DNA from: an uncultured Roseovarius sp.
GTDB taxonomy: Bacteria > Pseudomonadota > Alphaproteobacteria > Rhodobacterales > Rhodobacteraceae
Assembly: GCF_947489715.1 (NCBI RefSeq)
Contig: NZ_CANLER010000004.1
Coordinates: 124,001-188,000 of the forward strand
Reading direction: 5' to 3'
Length of the DNA stretch: 64,000 nucleotides
Part shown: positions 36,259-44,207 of the stretch, in pieces
How the letters are laid out: every line of letters starts with the position of its first letter
How positions within the stretch are numbered: the first letter of the stretch is position 1
The notes under the pieces: generated by a model
Seen by the model: the letters and a program-made list of their open reading frames with translations, nothing else
The model's database searches: none
What the model was told of the DNA's origin: nothing
Made by a program: the position numbers and the translations under genes

Positions 36259-37434
36259 ATGAATTGTGACAGTTTTAACCATGCTGAACTGATCCGTGAA
36301 CGCCATTGCAGGTTGCTTCGGGTGATGGCGAATGACGGCGTGGCGGCGGTGCTGACGGCGCACCCGATCAACATCGTTTATGCCACCGGGCAGCGCAATA
36401 TGACGGTGTTCAGCCTGATGGGGCCGTTTCGATTCGCGCTGATCCGGGCGGATGGGAAGACCGTGTTGTGGGAGTTCGCGGGCTGCGAACATCTTGTCAC
36501 CGACAATCCGGTGGTGAGCGAGACGCGCGCGGCGCCCGGTCTGACGCCGATTTCGGGCCCCGCGCATCGCGCTGATATCGCCGGTTTCGTGGCTGAGGTC
36601 GCTGCATTGCTGGGCGATACGCGGCAGCTACATGTCGAAGGGTTCGATGCGCCGGTGATCGACGCGCTGCGCGCGGCGGGGATCACGGTGGGCGATGCCA
36701 CCGGTGTTTTTGCCGAGGCGCGTCTGATCAAGCAACCGCAGGAAATTGCCGTGATGCGCGAGGCTGTGGCGCGGGTCGAAGCGGCGGCGGCGTCGCTGGA
36801 GGAGGCCATCGCGCCGGGTGCCAGCGAGGTCGGGGTCTGGGCCGAGTTTCACCGCCACCTGATCGCGACGGATGGCGAATATGTCTCGACCCGGCTGTTT
36901 CAATCCGGGCCGCGCACCTTCCCCTATTTTCAGGAGGCCGGTCCGCGCCGGATGCAGCCCGGCGATCTGGTCTGTTTCGATACCGATGCGCTGGGTTACA
37001 TGGGCTATGCGGTGGATTTTTCACGCACGTTCCTGTGCGGGGCGGGTGCCGCAAGCGCCGGGCAAAAGGCGCTTTACCGGCAGGCGCATGAACAGTTGCA
37101 GCATAATGCGGCCTTGCTGGGCCCGGATGTATCCTATGAGGATTTCGCGCGGGCGGCATGGCCGGTGCCCGCCGCATATCGCGGGCATGGCTATTACTGC
37201 CTGGCGCATGGGTTGGGCCTTTGCGGCGAATTCCCCTATGTGCCGCATTATTTCGAGGGGCAGCCCTATGCCTTTGACGGTGAATTTCGCCCCGGCATGG
37301 TGATCTGTATCGAAAGCTATATCGGCGCAGAGCAGGAGGCGCAGGGGGTGAAACTGGAGGATCAGTATCTTATCACCCCCACGGGCGCCGAACGGTTGAC
37401 GACCTACCCGTACTGCGACGCGCTTTTGAACTGA
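36259..37434 (+). CDS. M24-family metallohydrolase, DddP/DoeA-like
   Basis: About 391 residues from ATG 36259. Metal-ligand pattern of the pita-bread fold is intact: Asp241 and Asp243 (FDTDALGYMGYAVDFSRT), Asp253, His317 (LAHGLGLCGEF), Glu352 (CIESYIG) and Glu367 (KLEDQYL). The FDTD motif and the sequence around it resemble ectoine hydrolase DoeA and DMSP lyase DddP more than classic Xaa-Pro peptidases. The Asp that follows the HGVGLC of DddP is Gly323 here, so DMSP lyase activity looks unlikely. The reaction is open: peptidase, amidohydrolase or another lyase. It lies between rpsU and COQ9. Confidence 0.8.
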   Translation: MNCDSFNHAELIRERHCRLLRVMANDGVAAVLTAHPINIVYATGQRNMTVFSLMGPFRFALIRADGKTVLWEFAGCEHLVTDNPVVSETRAAPGLTPISGPAHRADIAGFVAEVAALLGDTRQLHVEGFDAPVIDALRAAGITVGDATGVFAEARLIKQPQEIAVMREAVARVEAAAASLEEAIAPGASEVGVWAEFHRHLIATDGEYVSTRLFQSGPRTFPYFQEAGPRRMQPGDLVCFDTDALGYMGYAVDFSRTFLCGAGAASAGQKALYRQAHEQLQHNAALLGPDVSYEDFARAAWPVPAAYRGHGYYCLAHGLGLCGEFPYVPHYFEGQPYAFDGEFRPGMVICIESYIGAEQEAQGVKLEDQYLITPTGAERLTTYPYCDALLN

Positions 37435-37511
37435 ACCTTCCCATCCGTGACCACTGGCACCTTGATGCAGCTATGATAAGATGGTGCTTGGGCCAGCCTG
37501 GGGAGTGACCG

Positions 37512-38201
37512 ATGACCGACCTTGATGTGAAGACGAAACTTCTGGATGCGGCCAAATCCCACGTGCCGTTTGACGGCTGGAGCGAGGCGACGTTCCGGGC
37601 TGCCACCGAGGATGCCGGGATCGAGCCGGGGGTGGCGCGCGCCGTGTGCCCGCGCGGCGGCGTCGATCTGGCGCTGGCCTATCACGAGGCCGGGGATGCG
37701 CTGATGCTGGCCGCGATCGAGGCCGCTGATCTGTCCGAGATGAAATTCCGCGACCGGATCGCCTTTGCGGTGCGCGCGCGGCTGGACGCCGTGGAAGACA
37801 AGGAGCTGGTGCGCCGGGGCATGGCGCTCTTTTCGCTGCTGCCTTACGCTGCCGACGGGGCCCATGCGGTCTGGAAAACCTGTGACCGGATCTGGGTGGC
37901 GCTGGGCGACAGTTCGAACGACATCAACTGGTACACCAAGCGCATGACGCTGTCGGGTGTCTACAGCGCCACGGTGCTGTATTGGCTGGGGGATGACGGT
38001 CCCGATCACCAGGCCAGTTGGGAGTTCCTTGACCGTCGGATCGAGGACGTGATGCAGATCGAGAAATTCAAGGCGCAGATGCGCGACAACAAGCTGATGA
38101 GCGGACTGATGGCCGGGCCGCTGTCATTTCTGGGTAAAATCAAAGCCCCGCAACCGGGGCAACAGACAGGCATGCCGGGCCGCTGGCATGGGCCGACTTA
38201 A
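37512..38201 (+). CDS. COQ9 family protein (ubiquinone biosynthesis)
   Basis: A 229-residue protein of the COQ9 family, which aids ubiquinone hydroxylation (partner of COQ7 in mitochondria). Start MTDLDVKTKLLDAAKSHVPFDGWSEATF and the central WYTKRMTLSGVYSATVLYWLGD are characteristic. GGGGAGTGACC precedes ATG 37512. It is common in alphaproteobacteria close to rpsU. It is followed 11 bases later by a quinone-oxidoreductase gene in the same direction. Confidence 0.92.
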   Translation: MTDLDVKTKLLDAAKSHVPFDGWSEATFRAATEDAGIEPGVARAVCPRGGVDLALAYHEAGDALMLAAIEAADLSEMKFRDRIAFAVRARLDAVEDKELVRRGMALFSLLPYAADGAHAVWKTCDRIWVALGDSSNDINWYTKRMTLSGVYSATVLYWLGDDGPDHQASWEFLDRRIEDVMQIEKFKAQMRDNKLMSGLMAGPLSFLGKIKAPQPGQQTGMPGRWHGPT

Positions 38202-38212
38202 GGAGTGAGGCG

Positions 38213-39196
38213 ATGGGTGAGACGATGAACGCTGTGGAGATTTCCAAACCCGGCGGGCCGGAGGTGCTGCACCTGACGCAGCGGCCCGTGCCGTCCCCAC
38301 GGGTCGGGGAAGTGGTGATCAGGCTGGCCTATGCGGGGGTCAATCGTCCCGACGCGCTGCAACGCGCAGGTCTTTATGCGCCGCCCCCGACCGCCAGCGA
38401 TCTGCCAGGGCTGGAAGGCGCGGGCGAAATTACAGCCATCGGTGAAGGTGTCAGCGACTGGAAGGTCGGCGATCAGGTCTGCGCCCTGCTGCCCGGTGGC
38501 GGCTATGCCGATTACGTGGCCACGCCCGCAGCCCATTGCCTGCCGGTGCCAGCGGGCATGCCGCTTGATCAGGCCGCCTGCCTGCCCGAGACCTTCTTTA
38601 CGGTCTGGTCCAACGTGTTCATGCGCGGCGGATTGCAGGCCGGAGAGCGGTTTCTGGTACATGGCGGTTCAAGCGGTATCGGGACCACGGCGATCCAACT
38701 GGCCCATACGTTTGGCGCGCGTGTCTTTACCACCGCTGGGTCGGATGAGAAATGCGCCGTCTGTCGTGATCTGGGGGCCGAGCAGGCGATCAACTATCGC
38801 GAGGCGGATTTTGTCGAGGCAATGCGCGCCGAAGGAGGTGCCAACCTGATCCTTGACATGGTGGGCGGGGACTATTTGCCCCGCAATGTCAAATCGCTGG
38901 CAGATGACGGGCGGATGGTGCAGATCGCGTTTCTGCAGGGCCCCAAGGTCGAGCTGAACTTTGCGCAGCTGATGATGCGGCGGCTGACAATCACCGGCAG
39001 CACCCTGCGCCCGCAAAGCGATCTGGCCAAGGCCACGATTGCCGAGGCGCTGCACCAGAATGTCTGGCCGCTGTTGGAGGCCGGTAAGGTGGCCCCGGTG
39101 ATGGATAGCGAATTCGCGCTGGCGGATGCCGCGGCGGCGCATGCCCGGATGGAAAGCAGCGGCCATATCGGCAAAATCGTTCTGAAGGTCGCCTGA
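38213..39196 (+). CDS. NAD(P)H-quinone oxidoreductase (PIG3-like, zinc-independent MDR)
   Basis: A 327-residue medium-chain dehydrogenase/reductase. N-terminal MNAVEISKPGGPEVLHLTQRPVPSP (ATG at 38213 or 38225), coenzyme loop LVHGGSSGIGTTAIQLAH, and GSTLRPQSDLAKATIAEALHQNVWPLLEAGKV are typical of the PIG3/quinone oxidoreductase branch. No structural zinc-cysteine cluster is present. AAGGAG lies about ten bases upstream of 38213. The product may reduce quinones or enones. The sialidase-like gene follows 7 bases later. Confidence 0.9.
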   Translation: MGETMNAVEISKPGGPEVLHLTQRPVPSPRVGEVVIRLAYAGVNRPDALQRAGLYAPPPTASDLPGLEGAGEITAIGEGVSDWKVGDQVCALLPGGGYADYVATPAAHCLPVPAGMPLDQAACLPETFFTVWSNVFMRGGLQAGERFLVHGGSSGIGTTAIQLAHTFGARVFTTAGSDEKCAVCRDLGAEQAINYREADFVEAMRAEGGANLILDMVGGDYLPRNVKSLADDGRMVQIAFLQGPKVELNFAQLMMRRLTITGSTLRPQSDLAKATIAEALHQNVWPLLEAGKVAPVMDSEFALADAAAAHARMESSGHIGKIVLKVA

Positions 39197-39202
39197 GACG
39201 AC

Positions 39203-40315
39203 ATGCAAGTCGCCATTTTTGCTCTCGCGCTATTTAGCATCGGCCTCAGCGCCATTGCGATCACGCGCCATCAGCCGCTGAACTGGCGCTTTGCGGTGCC
39301 GGAAATACCGGCCATGCAGGTCGCGCCGAGCTTTGAGCGGATTTTTGACTATCGAGCGCCCACCGGGCAAGCCCATGCGCCGGGGATCGTGATTGCGGGC
39401 GATGGGTTTTCGCTGGTCTGGTTTGAGGGATCGGAGGAGGCGCAGGCGGATGTCGACATTCACGCAACGCATTTCACCCCGACAGAACAGGGCTGGAATA
39501 TCTCGGACCCCGCGCCCTACGCCACGCGCGCCGGGTTGGGGGGTGCATTTACGCCGCGACAGCTTGTGGTTACCCTTGGCAATACGATCCAGAACGAAGC
39601 TGCGCCTGACGCGCTATATGCCACGGTCGTATCGGTTGGCGGCTGGGCGATGGCGTCGGTTGCGGATGTGCGCATGGGATCAGATGGCCCGGTTTCAGCA
39701 CGCAAGCTGAACCTGTCGCCCCTGCTGGGGCGTTCGCATCTGGTGAAGTCGCCGATGGTTGAATATGCCGATGGCAGCTATGCCTTGCCCGCCTATTTCG
39801 AGATGGGCAGCGCCTATTCCCTGCTGGCCCGGCTGGATGCAGAAGGCCGCGTGGTAGACAGCCGCCGGATGCCGGCGAAAACCGTCAAGGCGATCCAGCC
39901 GATGATCGTGCCGCTGGATGCCAGCCGCGCAGTGGCCTTCCTGCGAGATTTTGACCCAAGCTGGAAGCTTTGGATCAGTCGCACGGAAGATGGCGGCCAA
40001 AGCTGGTCCGAGGTCGAAGCGACTGACGTTCCCAATTCCAGCGCCCCGGTGGCCGCGCTGTCGCTGGGCGGGGATCGGATCCTGGCGGTGATGAATGACG
40101 ATGCCGAACGCCGCCACGAGCTGCGCCTGTCGGTGTCCGAAGATGCCGGCGCCACTTGGCGCATGATCCACCGGCTTGAGGATGATGCGGGCGATGCGCG
40201 CTACCCGATGCTGCGGCGGCTGGGTTCGGGTGACATTCTGCTGACCTTTTCCCACAGCACCAAGCGCGGCATTCGCGCCTATCTGCTGAATGACGCCTGG
40301 GTGGCGGCGCAATGA
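39203..40315 (+). CDS. Sialidase-like BNR-repeat protein, membrane-anchored
   Basis: A 370-residue protein with one N-terminal membrane anchor or signal (residues 3-20) and a beta-propeller-like rest. Asp-box repeats are visible: SRTEDGGQSW (two-thirds along) and SVSEDAGATW, following the S-x-D-x-G-x-x-W pattern; relatives are annotated as exo-alpha-sialidase. The catalytic arginine triad cannot be confirmed from here, so the substrate is unknown and it may hydrolyse or merely bind. Its stop overlaps the next membrane protein start (ATGA), which suggests joint action. Confidence 0.75.
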   Translation: MQVAIFALALFSIGLSAIAITRHQPLNWRFAVPEIPAMQVAPSFERIFDYRAPTGQAHAPGIVIAGDGFSLVWFEGSEEAQADVDIHATHFTPTEQGWNISDPAPYATRAGLGGAFTPRQLVVTLGNTIQNEAAPDALYATVVSVGGWAMASVADVRMGSDGPVSARKLNLSPLLGRSHLVKSPMVEYADGSYALPAYFEMGSAYSLLARLDAEGRVVDSRRMPAKTVKAIQPMIVPLDASRAVAFLRDFDPSWKLWISRTEDGGQSWSEVEATDVPNSSAPVAALSLGGDRILAVMNDDAERRHELRLSVSEDAGATWRMIHRLEDDAGDARYPMLRRLGSGDILLTFSHSTKRGIRAYLLNDAWVAAQ

Positions 40316-40863
40316 TCGGCGTGCTGACCTATGCTTCGGTCGCGATCCTGCTGGGCTGGGTCGTCTATGCGCTCACTGGGCTATTCGCCACGGCCAAGGT
40401 TGCGTTGATCGCGGGCGGGGTGATCGGCGCGCTGAGCGTGATCCTGTTTCGCGACACTATCGTGGTTCGGGGATTTGTCGCGGTGTTGGGCCCTATCGGT
40501 ATCATGCTGCCGCTTCTGGCGTTGCGGCACGCCGCCGCCGGGGCGGGGGTGGCAATCCCGTCCTTTGGCACGGTTGAATTGCTGCTTTTCCTGCTGGGCT
40601 ACATGGTTTTCCTTGCCACGGCGATGGGGGTGATCCCGGTCGATCTTTATCGCTTTGGCTATGCGCCGGTGTCGGTGGCGATCATGGTGCTGGCGCTATG
40701 TGGTTATGGCGCGCTGACCGGCAATGTTTTCATCCCGCTGGTTGCGGTGTTGGGTCAGGCGCTTTGGGTCATGGGCTGGGGCAGCAGCAACTGGTTTGAC
40801 CATGTGACCCATGCGCTTTTGGTGCCCATCCTCTTTGTTGTGCTAACCTTGCGACTTTTCTGA
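40312..40863 (+). CDS. Hypothetical integral membrane protein, partner of the sialidase-like protein
   Basis: A 183-residue very hydrophobic protein with about six membrane segments, beginning MIGVLTYASVAILLGWVVYALTG and ending HALLVPILFVVLTLRLF. No family is recognised and no polar catalytic motif is obvious. Its start overlaps the stop of the BNR-repeat gene by four bases, a strong sign of translational coupling. Its role is unknown; it may anchor or export something for the propeller protein. Confidence 0.7.
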   Translation: MIGVLTYASVAILLGWVVYALTGLFATAKVALIAGGVIGALSVILFRDTIVVRGFVAVLGPIGIMLPLLALRHAAAGAGVAIPSFGTVELLLFLLGYMVFLATAMGVIPVDLYRFGYAPVSVAIMVLALCGYGALTGNVFIPLVAVLGQALWVMGWGSSNWFDHVTHALLVPILFVVLTLRLF

Positions 40864-41039
40864 CCGGCCAGCTGATCGCCGGGCGGGCGTCGCCGACAGG
40901 CTGAAAGGTGACGGGTTGTTTTTCCAGCGGTCGGGTGCCGATCTGTTGTAAACCGACCTACGCCTTGGTCCACGTCATATGGCCATTCGCGGTCAATGTG
41001 GATTATGGTGCCGGAAACCCCAGAACCGGAGGCCAGCAC

Positions 41040-41783
41040 ATGAAGACCGCTATCGTTACAGGGGCTGCCCGGGGCATCGGCCTGGCGACGACGCGCCAGT
41101 TTCTGGATCAGGGTTGGCGTGTGGTGATGATTGATCGGGATGCACCCGCCCTGGAGGATGCCGCCCTTGGCCTGATGCATGTCGATCCGGTGGTTTGCGA
41201 TGTGTCGCAGCCGGATCAGGTGGCACAGGTGGCCGCCGATGTGACCAGCAATTGCGATAGCATCGACGCGCTGGTCAACAATGCCGGTGTCGCCGATTTC
41301 GGCCCGATCGAGGGCACCGATTTCGAGCAGTGGCGCACCGTGATGGCAACCAATCTTGACGGGGTTTTCCTGATGTCGCAGGCGTTGCGCGACGGGCTTT
41401 GTGCCGCCAGGGGGGCGATCGTCAACATCGCCTCGATTTCAGGCCTGCGCGCCAGCACGTTGCGCGTGGCCTATGGGACATCCAAGGCAGGCGTGATGCA
41501 CCTGACACTGCAACAGGCGGTAGAGCTGGGCGAACACGGCGTGCGCGCCAATTGCGTCTGCCCCGGTCCTGTCGATACCAAGCTGGCGCTGGCGGTGCAC
41601 ACGCCCGATATCCGCGCCGCCTATCACGATGCGATCCCGCTTAACCGTTATGGCACCGAGGATGAGATCGCCGCGATGATCACCTTTCTCTGCTCGCCTG
41701 CCGCCAGTTTCGTCACCGGGCAGGTGATTGCCGTCGATGGCGGATTTCAAGCGACCGGCATCGGCCTGCCAGCGCTGCGCTGA
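41040..41783 (+). CDS. SDR family oxidoreductase
   Basis: A 247-residue short-chain dehydrogenase from ATG 41040 (MKTAIVTGAARGIGLATTR). The cofactor loop TGAARGIG and the second motif LVNNAGVADFGPI are seen, and the catalytic Tyr and Lys are in VAYGTSKAGV (YGTSK replaces YxxxK with Tyr-Gly-Thr-Ser-Lys). C-terminal FVTGQVIAVDGGFQATG is typical of classical SDRs. Substrate unknown. The frame is open to 40908 but the extra part is not family-like. GGCCAGCACA precedes the start and no strong ribosome site was seen. Confidence 0.92.
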   Translation: MKTAIVTGAARGIGLATTRQFLDQGWRVVMIDRDAPALEDAALGLMHVDPVVCDVSQPDQVAQVAADVTSNCDSIDALVNNAGVADFGPIEGTDFEQWRTVMATNLDGVFLMSQALRDGLCAARGAIVNIASISGLRASTLRVAYGTSKAGVMHLTLQQAVELGEHGVRANCVCPGPVDTKLALAVHTPDIRAAYHDAIPLNRYGTEDEIAAMITFLCSPAASFVTGQVIAVDGGFQATGIGLPALR

Positions 41784-41786
41784 GCC

Positions 41787-42173
41787 TCAGAAATCCACCT
41801 GTTTGCCGTCCAGCACCTTGAAATGCTCCAGCTTGTCGCCATTGACCCAGGCAAAGCCGTCATTGGTCATCATCACGACATAGGGCGTCCAACCGGTCTG
41901 CTCCCACCAGCTGTCATATTCATTCGTGTCTTCCTTGACCCGCCATTTGCCGCGGCTGGGTGGCGCGCCCTCGGCGACATAGACGGTAAAGCCGCTGGCA
42001 TCGTAATATTGCTTGTAGGTCGAGCCCGACCAGGTGCCGACAATCGTATTGCCGGTCAGCAGTTACTGAATTTGCGCGGCGGTCGCCTGAACCACGCCGG
42101 GTGCCTCGCCTGCGACGGCGGGCAGTGCGACGGCGGCCAAGGTGACAAGGCTCATGAAAGTTCTGCGTAACAT
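41787..42173 (-). pseudogene. Small secreted-protein gene with one in-frame stop
   Basis: On the minus strand a frame of 129 codons starts at ATG 42173 and ends with TGA at 41787-41789. It encodes a signal peptide (MLRRTFMSLVTLAAVALPAVA) and a mature domain with LLTGNTIVGTWSGSTYKQYYD and FTVYVAEGAPPSRGKWRVKEDTNEYDSWW parts, followed by WVNGDKLEHFKVLDGKQVDF. Codon 37 is TAA (complement of 42063-42065), where the context QIQ-stop-LL suggests CAA or CAG mutated by C to T. No alternative start in frame restores the mature part before residue 100. Either a point-inactivated gene, a sequencing error, or a read-through case. Confidence 0.8.
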
Positions 42174-42231
42174 TGGTGCCTCCCTCACTGGTGCGGGTGA
42201 CATCATCGCATCCGGGGCCGCGATTGGCGAT

Positions 42232-43494
42232 TCACGTTTTGGCGGGGGTGATCAGAATGGCGCGGAAATCGTTTACATTGGTCAGTGTCGGCCCGGTCAC
42301 GACCTGATCGCCGATCCGCCCGAAAAACCCATGCGCGTCGTTGCGCGCCAGAGCCTCGGCCGCATCAGCGCCTTTCGCCAGCGTATCGGGGCCGATCATC
42401 GCACCGGCCACCTCGGCGGCACCGTCCACGCCATCGGTGTCACAGGCAATCGCATGAATGCCCGCCGCGCCGTTCAGCGCCAGCGCCAGCGCCAGTGCAA
42501 ATTCGGCATTGGGTCCGCCCACCCCGTCGCCGGTCCGGGTGACGGTCAGCTCTCCGCCCGAGAGCAGCAGTATCGGCGCGGCCTCCGGTGTCATTCCGGC
42601 CTGAAGGTTCAGCGCCTCTTTGGCCTGTGCGTGCGCGACCTCACGCGCTTCTCCTTCCAGCGCGTCGCCCAGCATCCGCACATCTATGCCATGGGCCCGT
42701 GCCAGTTCTGCCGCAGCTTCCAGCGATTGCACCGGAGCGGCATAGATCACGTTCTCAACGCGGCTTAGTCGTTCGCCATCTGGTGACAAGGGCGCGCCTC
42801 CGGCCTCAAGATAGGCTCGGACCGACGTCGGCGGGGTGACGCCCCACTTGTCCAGTGCGGCCAGTGCGCGGGCCGCATCGCCGCTGTCGCCAACAGTAGG
42901 CCCGCTGGCAATATCGCCGGGGTCGTCGCCGGGCACGTCCGAGATCATCAGCGCCAGCATCCGCGACGGGTAGGCGGCCGCGGCCAGCTTGCCGCCCTTG
43001 ACGGCCGAAATCTGTTTGCGAATGCCGTTGATGGTGCCAATCGGCGCGCCGCTGGCCAGCAGGGCGTTGGTCAGGCCCTGCTTTTCTTCCAGGGTAATGT
43101 CGCCCGCTGGGGCCATCAGCAGGGCCGACCCGCCGCCGGAAATCAGCGCCAGGACAAAATCGTCGGGGCCGGTGCCATCAAGCAAGGCCAGCATCCGCCT
43201 TGTCGCCAGCATCCCGGCTTCGTCCGGCACAGGATGCGCGGCCTCGGCAATCTCGATGCCCTGACAGGGCCGCGCATAGCCATAGCGCGTGATCACCAGC
43301 CCCTCGCAAGGGCCATATTCTGCCTCGACAGCCTCGGCCATGCGCGCGCTGGCCTTGCCGGCCCCGACGACCACCAACCGACCCGTGGGCCGGGGAGGCA
43401 AGGCATGGCGCAGGCTGCGCATCGGGTCGGCCACCTCGACCGCGCGGTCGAAAAGCTGGCGCAGAAAGGGCAGGGGATCGGGCATTTGCGTCAT
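42232..43494 (-). CDS. Glycerate 2-kinase (DUF4147/GckA type)
   Basis: A 420-residue protein of the GckA/MOFRL family: phosphorylates glycerate at carbon 2 (earlier annotated as hydroxypyruvate reductase, TtuD). Visible are LVVVGAGKASARMAEAVE near the N-terminus, ALISGGGSALLMAPAG, GKLAAAAYPSRMLALMISDVPGDDPGDIASGPTVGD, and at the C-terminus LLSGGELTVTRTGDGVGGPNAEFALALAL (the MOFRL part) followed by ACDTDGVDGAAEVAGA. It may feed photorespiration-type or serine metabolism products into glycolysis. Confidence 0.92.
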   Translation of the reverse strand: MTQMPDPLPFLRQLFDRAVEVADPMRSLRHALPPRPTGRLVVVGAGKASARMAEAVEAEYGPCEGLVITRYGYARPCQGIEIAEAAHPVPDEAGMLATRRMLALLDGTGPDDFVLALISGGGSALLMAPAGDITLEEKQGLTNALLASGAPIGTINGIRKQISAVKGGKLAAAAYPSRMLALMISDVPGDDPGDIASGPTVGDSGDAARALAALDKWGVTPPTSVRAYLEAGGAPLSPDGERLSRVENVIYAAPVQSLEAAAELARAHGIDVRMLGDALEGEAREVAHAQAKEALNLQAGMTPEAAPILLLSGGELTVTRTGDGVGGPNAEFALALALALNGAAGIHAIACDTDGVDGAAEVAGAMIGPDTLAKGADAAEALARNDAHGFFGRIGDQVVTGPTLTNVNDFRAILITPAKT

Positions 43495-43829
43495 TCCGTT
43501 CAGTCAGTTTGCGCCGACACTAGCGTCAAGATGGTTGCGGTAACAGTCCAATCCCGTCACTTGGTGCATCACTTGCGCAGGCTGTTCCCTTGCGGCGTTC
43601 GCGGGTGCTCACACATTTCAGTTTTGCGCTCAGGGCACGCAGCCCCTGGGGGACGTCCCCCAGCCCCCCGCGCCGCAAGGTTGTAGTTATTCTTTCACGT
43701 TGGCGGGGTGTGGTCCGAGGAAGACGCCGGAGGCGGATGACGAGATATGATGCGTGCGCGCATGCGCACTCAATCTGATAACAGCCCGCCAGCTTGACAA
43801 AACCCATGGGGCGCGCGACAGACGCGACC
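43495..43829. other. Intergenic region before crcB with palindromes
   Basis: About 335 bases. It contains the 18-base perfect palindrome CTGGGGGACGTCCCCCAG (43646-43663), set in C/G-rich sequence, and a G/C-alternating palindrome around GTGCGCGCATGCGCAC near 43755. No open frame with family-like content was found. The fluoride riboswitch sought upstream of crcB was not recognised. Confidence 0.45.
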
Positions 43830-44207
43830 ATGTTGATGAGCTTTCTGTCCGTGGCCCTTGGTGGCGCGATCGGGGCCTCCCTGCGGTTTGGCACGGGGGT
43901 TGTGATGTTGCGCTTGGCCGGTTCGGGCTTTCCACTGGCGATCCTGACGGTAAATGTGCTGGGCTCGTTCCTGATGGGGCTTTTCGTGGTTTATTCTTTC
44001 CAGCGCGGGGCAGAGCATCTGAACCTTTTTGTAATGACCGGTATCCTTGGTGGATTCACCACCTTTTCCGCCTTTTCGCTGGAAGCTTTCACGCTGTTTG
44101 AACGTGGTCAGTTCACGGCGGCGGCGCTTTACATCCTGCTGTCAGTCGCCGTTTCGATTGCGGCGTTGGTGCTGGGTGTATTCATTGCACGGATGGTCTG
44201 GGCATGA
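43830..44207 (+). CDS. crcB: Fluoride efflux transporter CrcB
   Basis: A small four-helix membrane protein (about 125 residues from ATG 43830; ATG 43806 or TTG 43794 would add 8 or 12 residues). Family hallmarks: VALGGAIGASLRFGTG, LAILTVNVLGSFLMGLF, and the Phe-rich TGILGGFTTFSAFSLEAF. Acts as a dimer to export fluoride. Its stop overlaps the RluA-type gene (ATGA). No fluoride riboswitch was seen upstream. Confidence 0.92.
   Translation: MLMSFLSVALGGAIGASLRFGTGVVMLRLAGSGFPLAILTVNVLGSFLMGLFVVYSFQRGAEHLNLFVMTGILGGFTTFSAFSLEAFTLFERGQFTAAALYILLSVAVSIAALVLGVFIARMVWA

Noticed and set aside
36259..37434. DMSP lyase DddP
   Set aside because: Shorter than DddP by about 55 residues and has Gly in place of the Asp that follows HGVGLC, so the assignment was limited to DddP/DoeA-like.
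43495..43829. Fluoride riboswitch upstream of crcB
   Set aside because: The conserved fluoride aptamer segments could not be aligned with any part of the leader; a covariance search would settle it.
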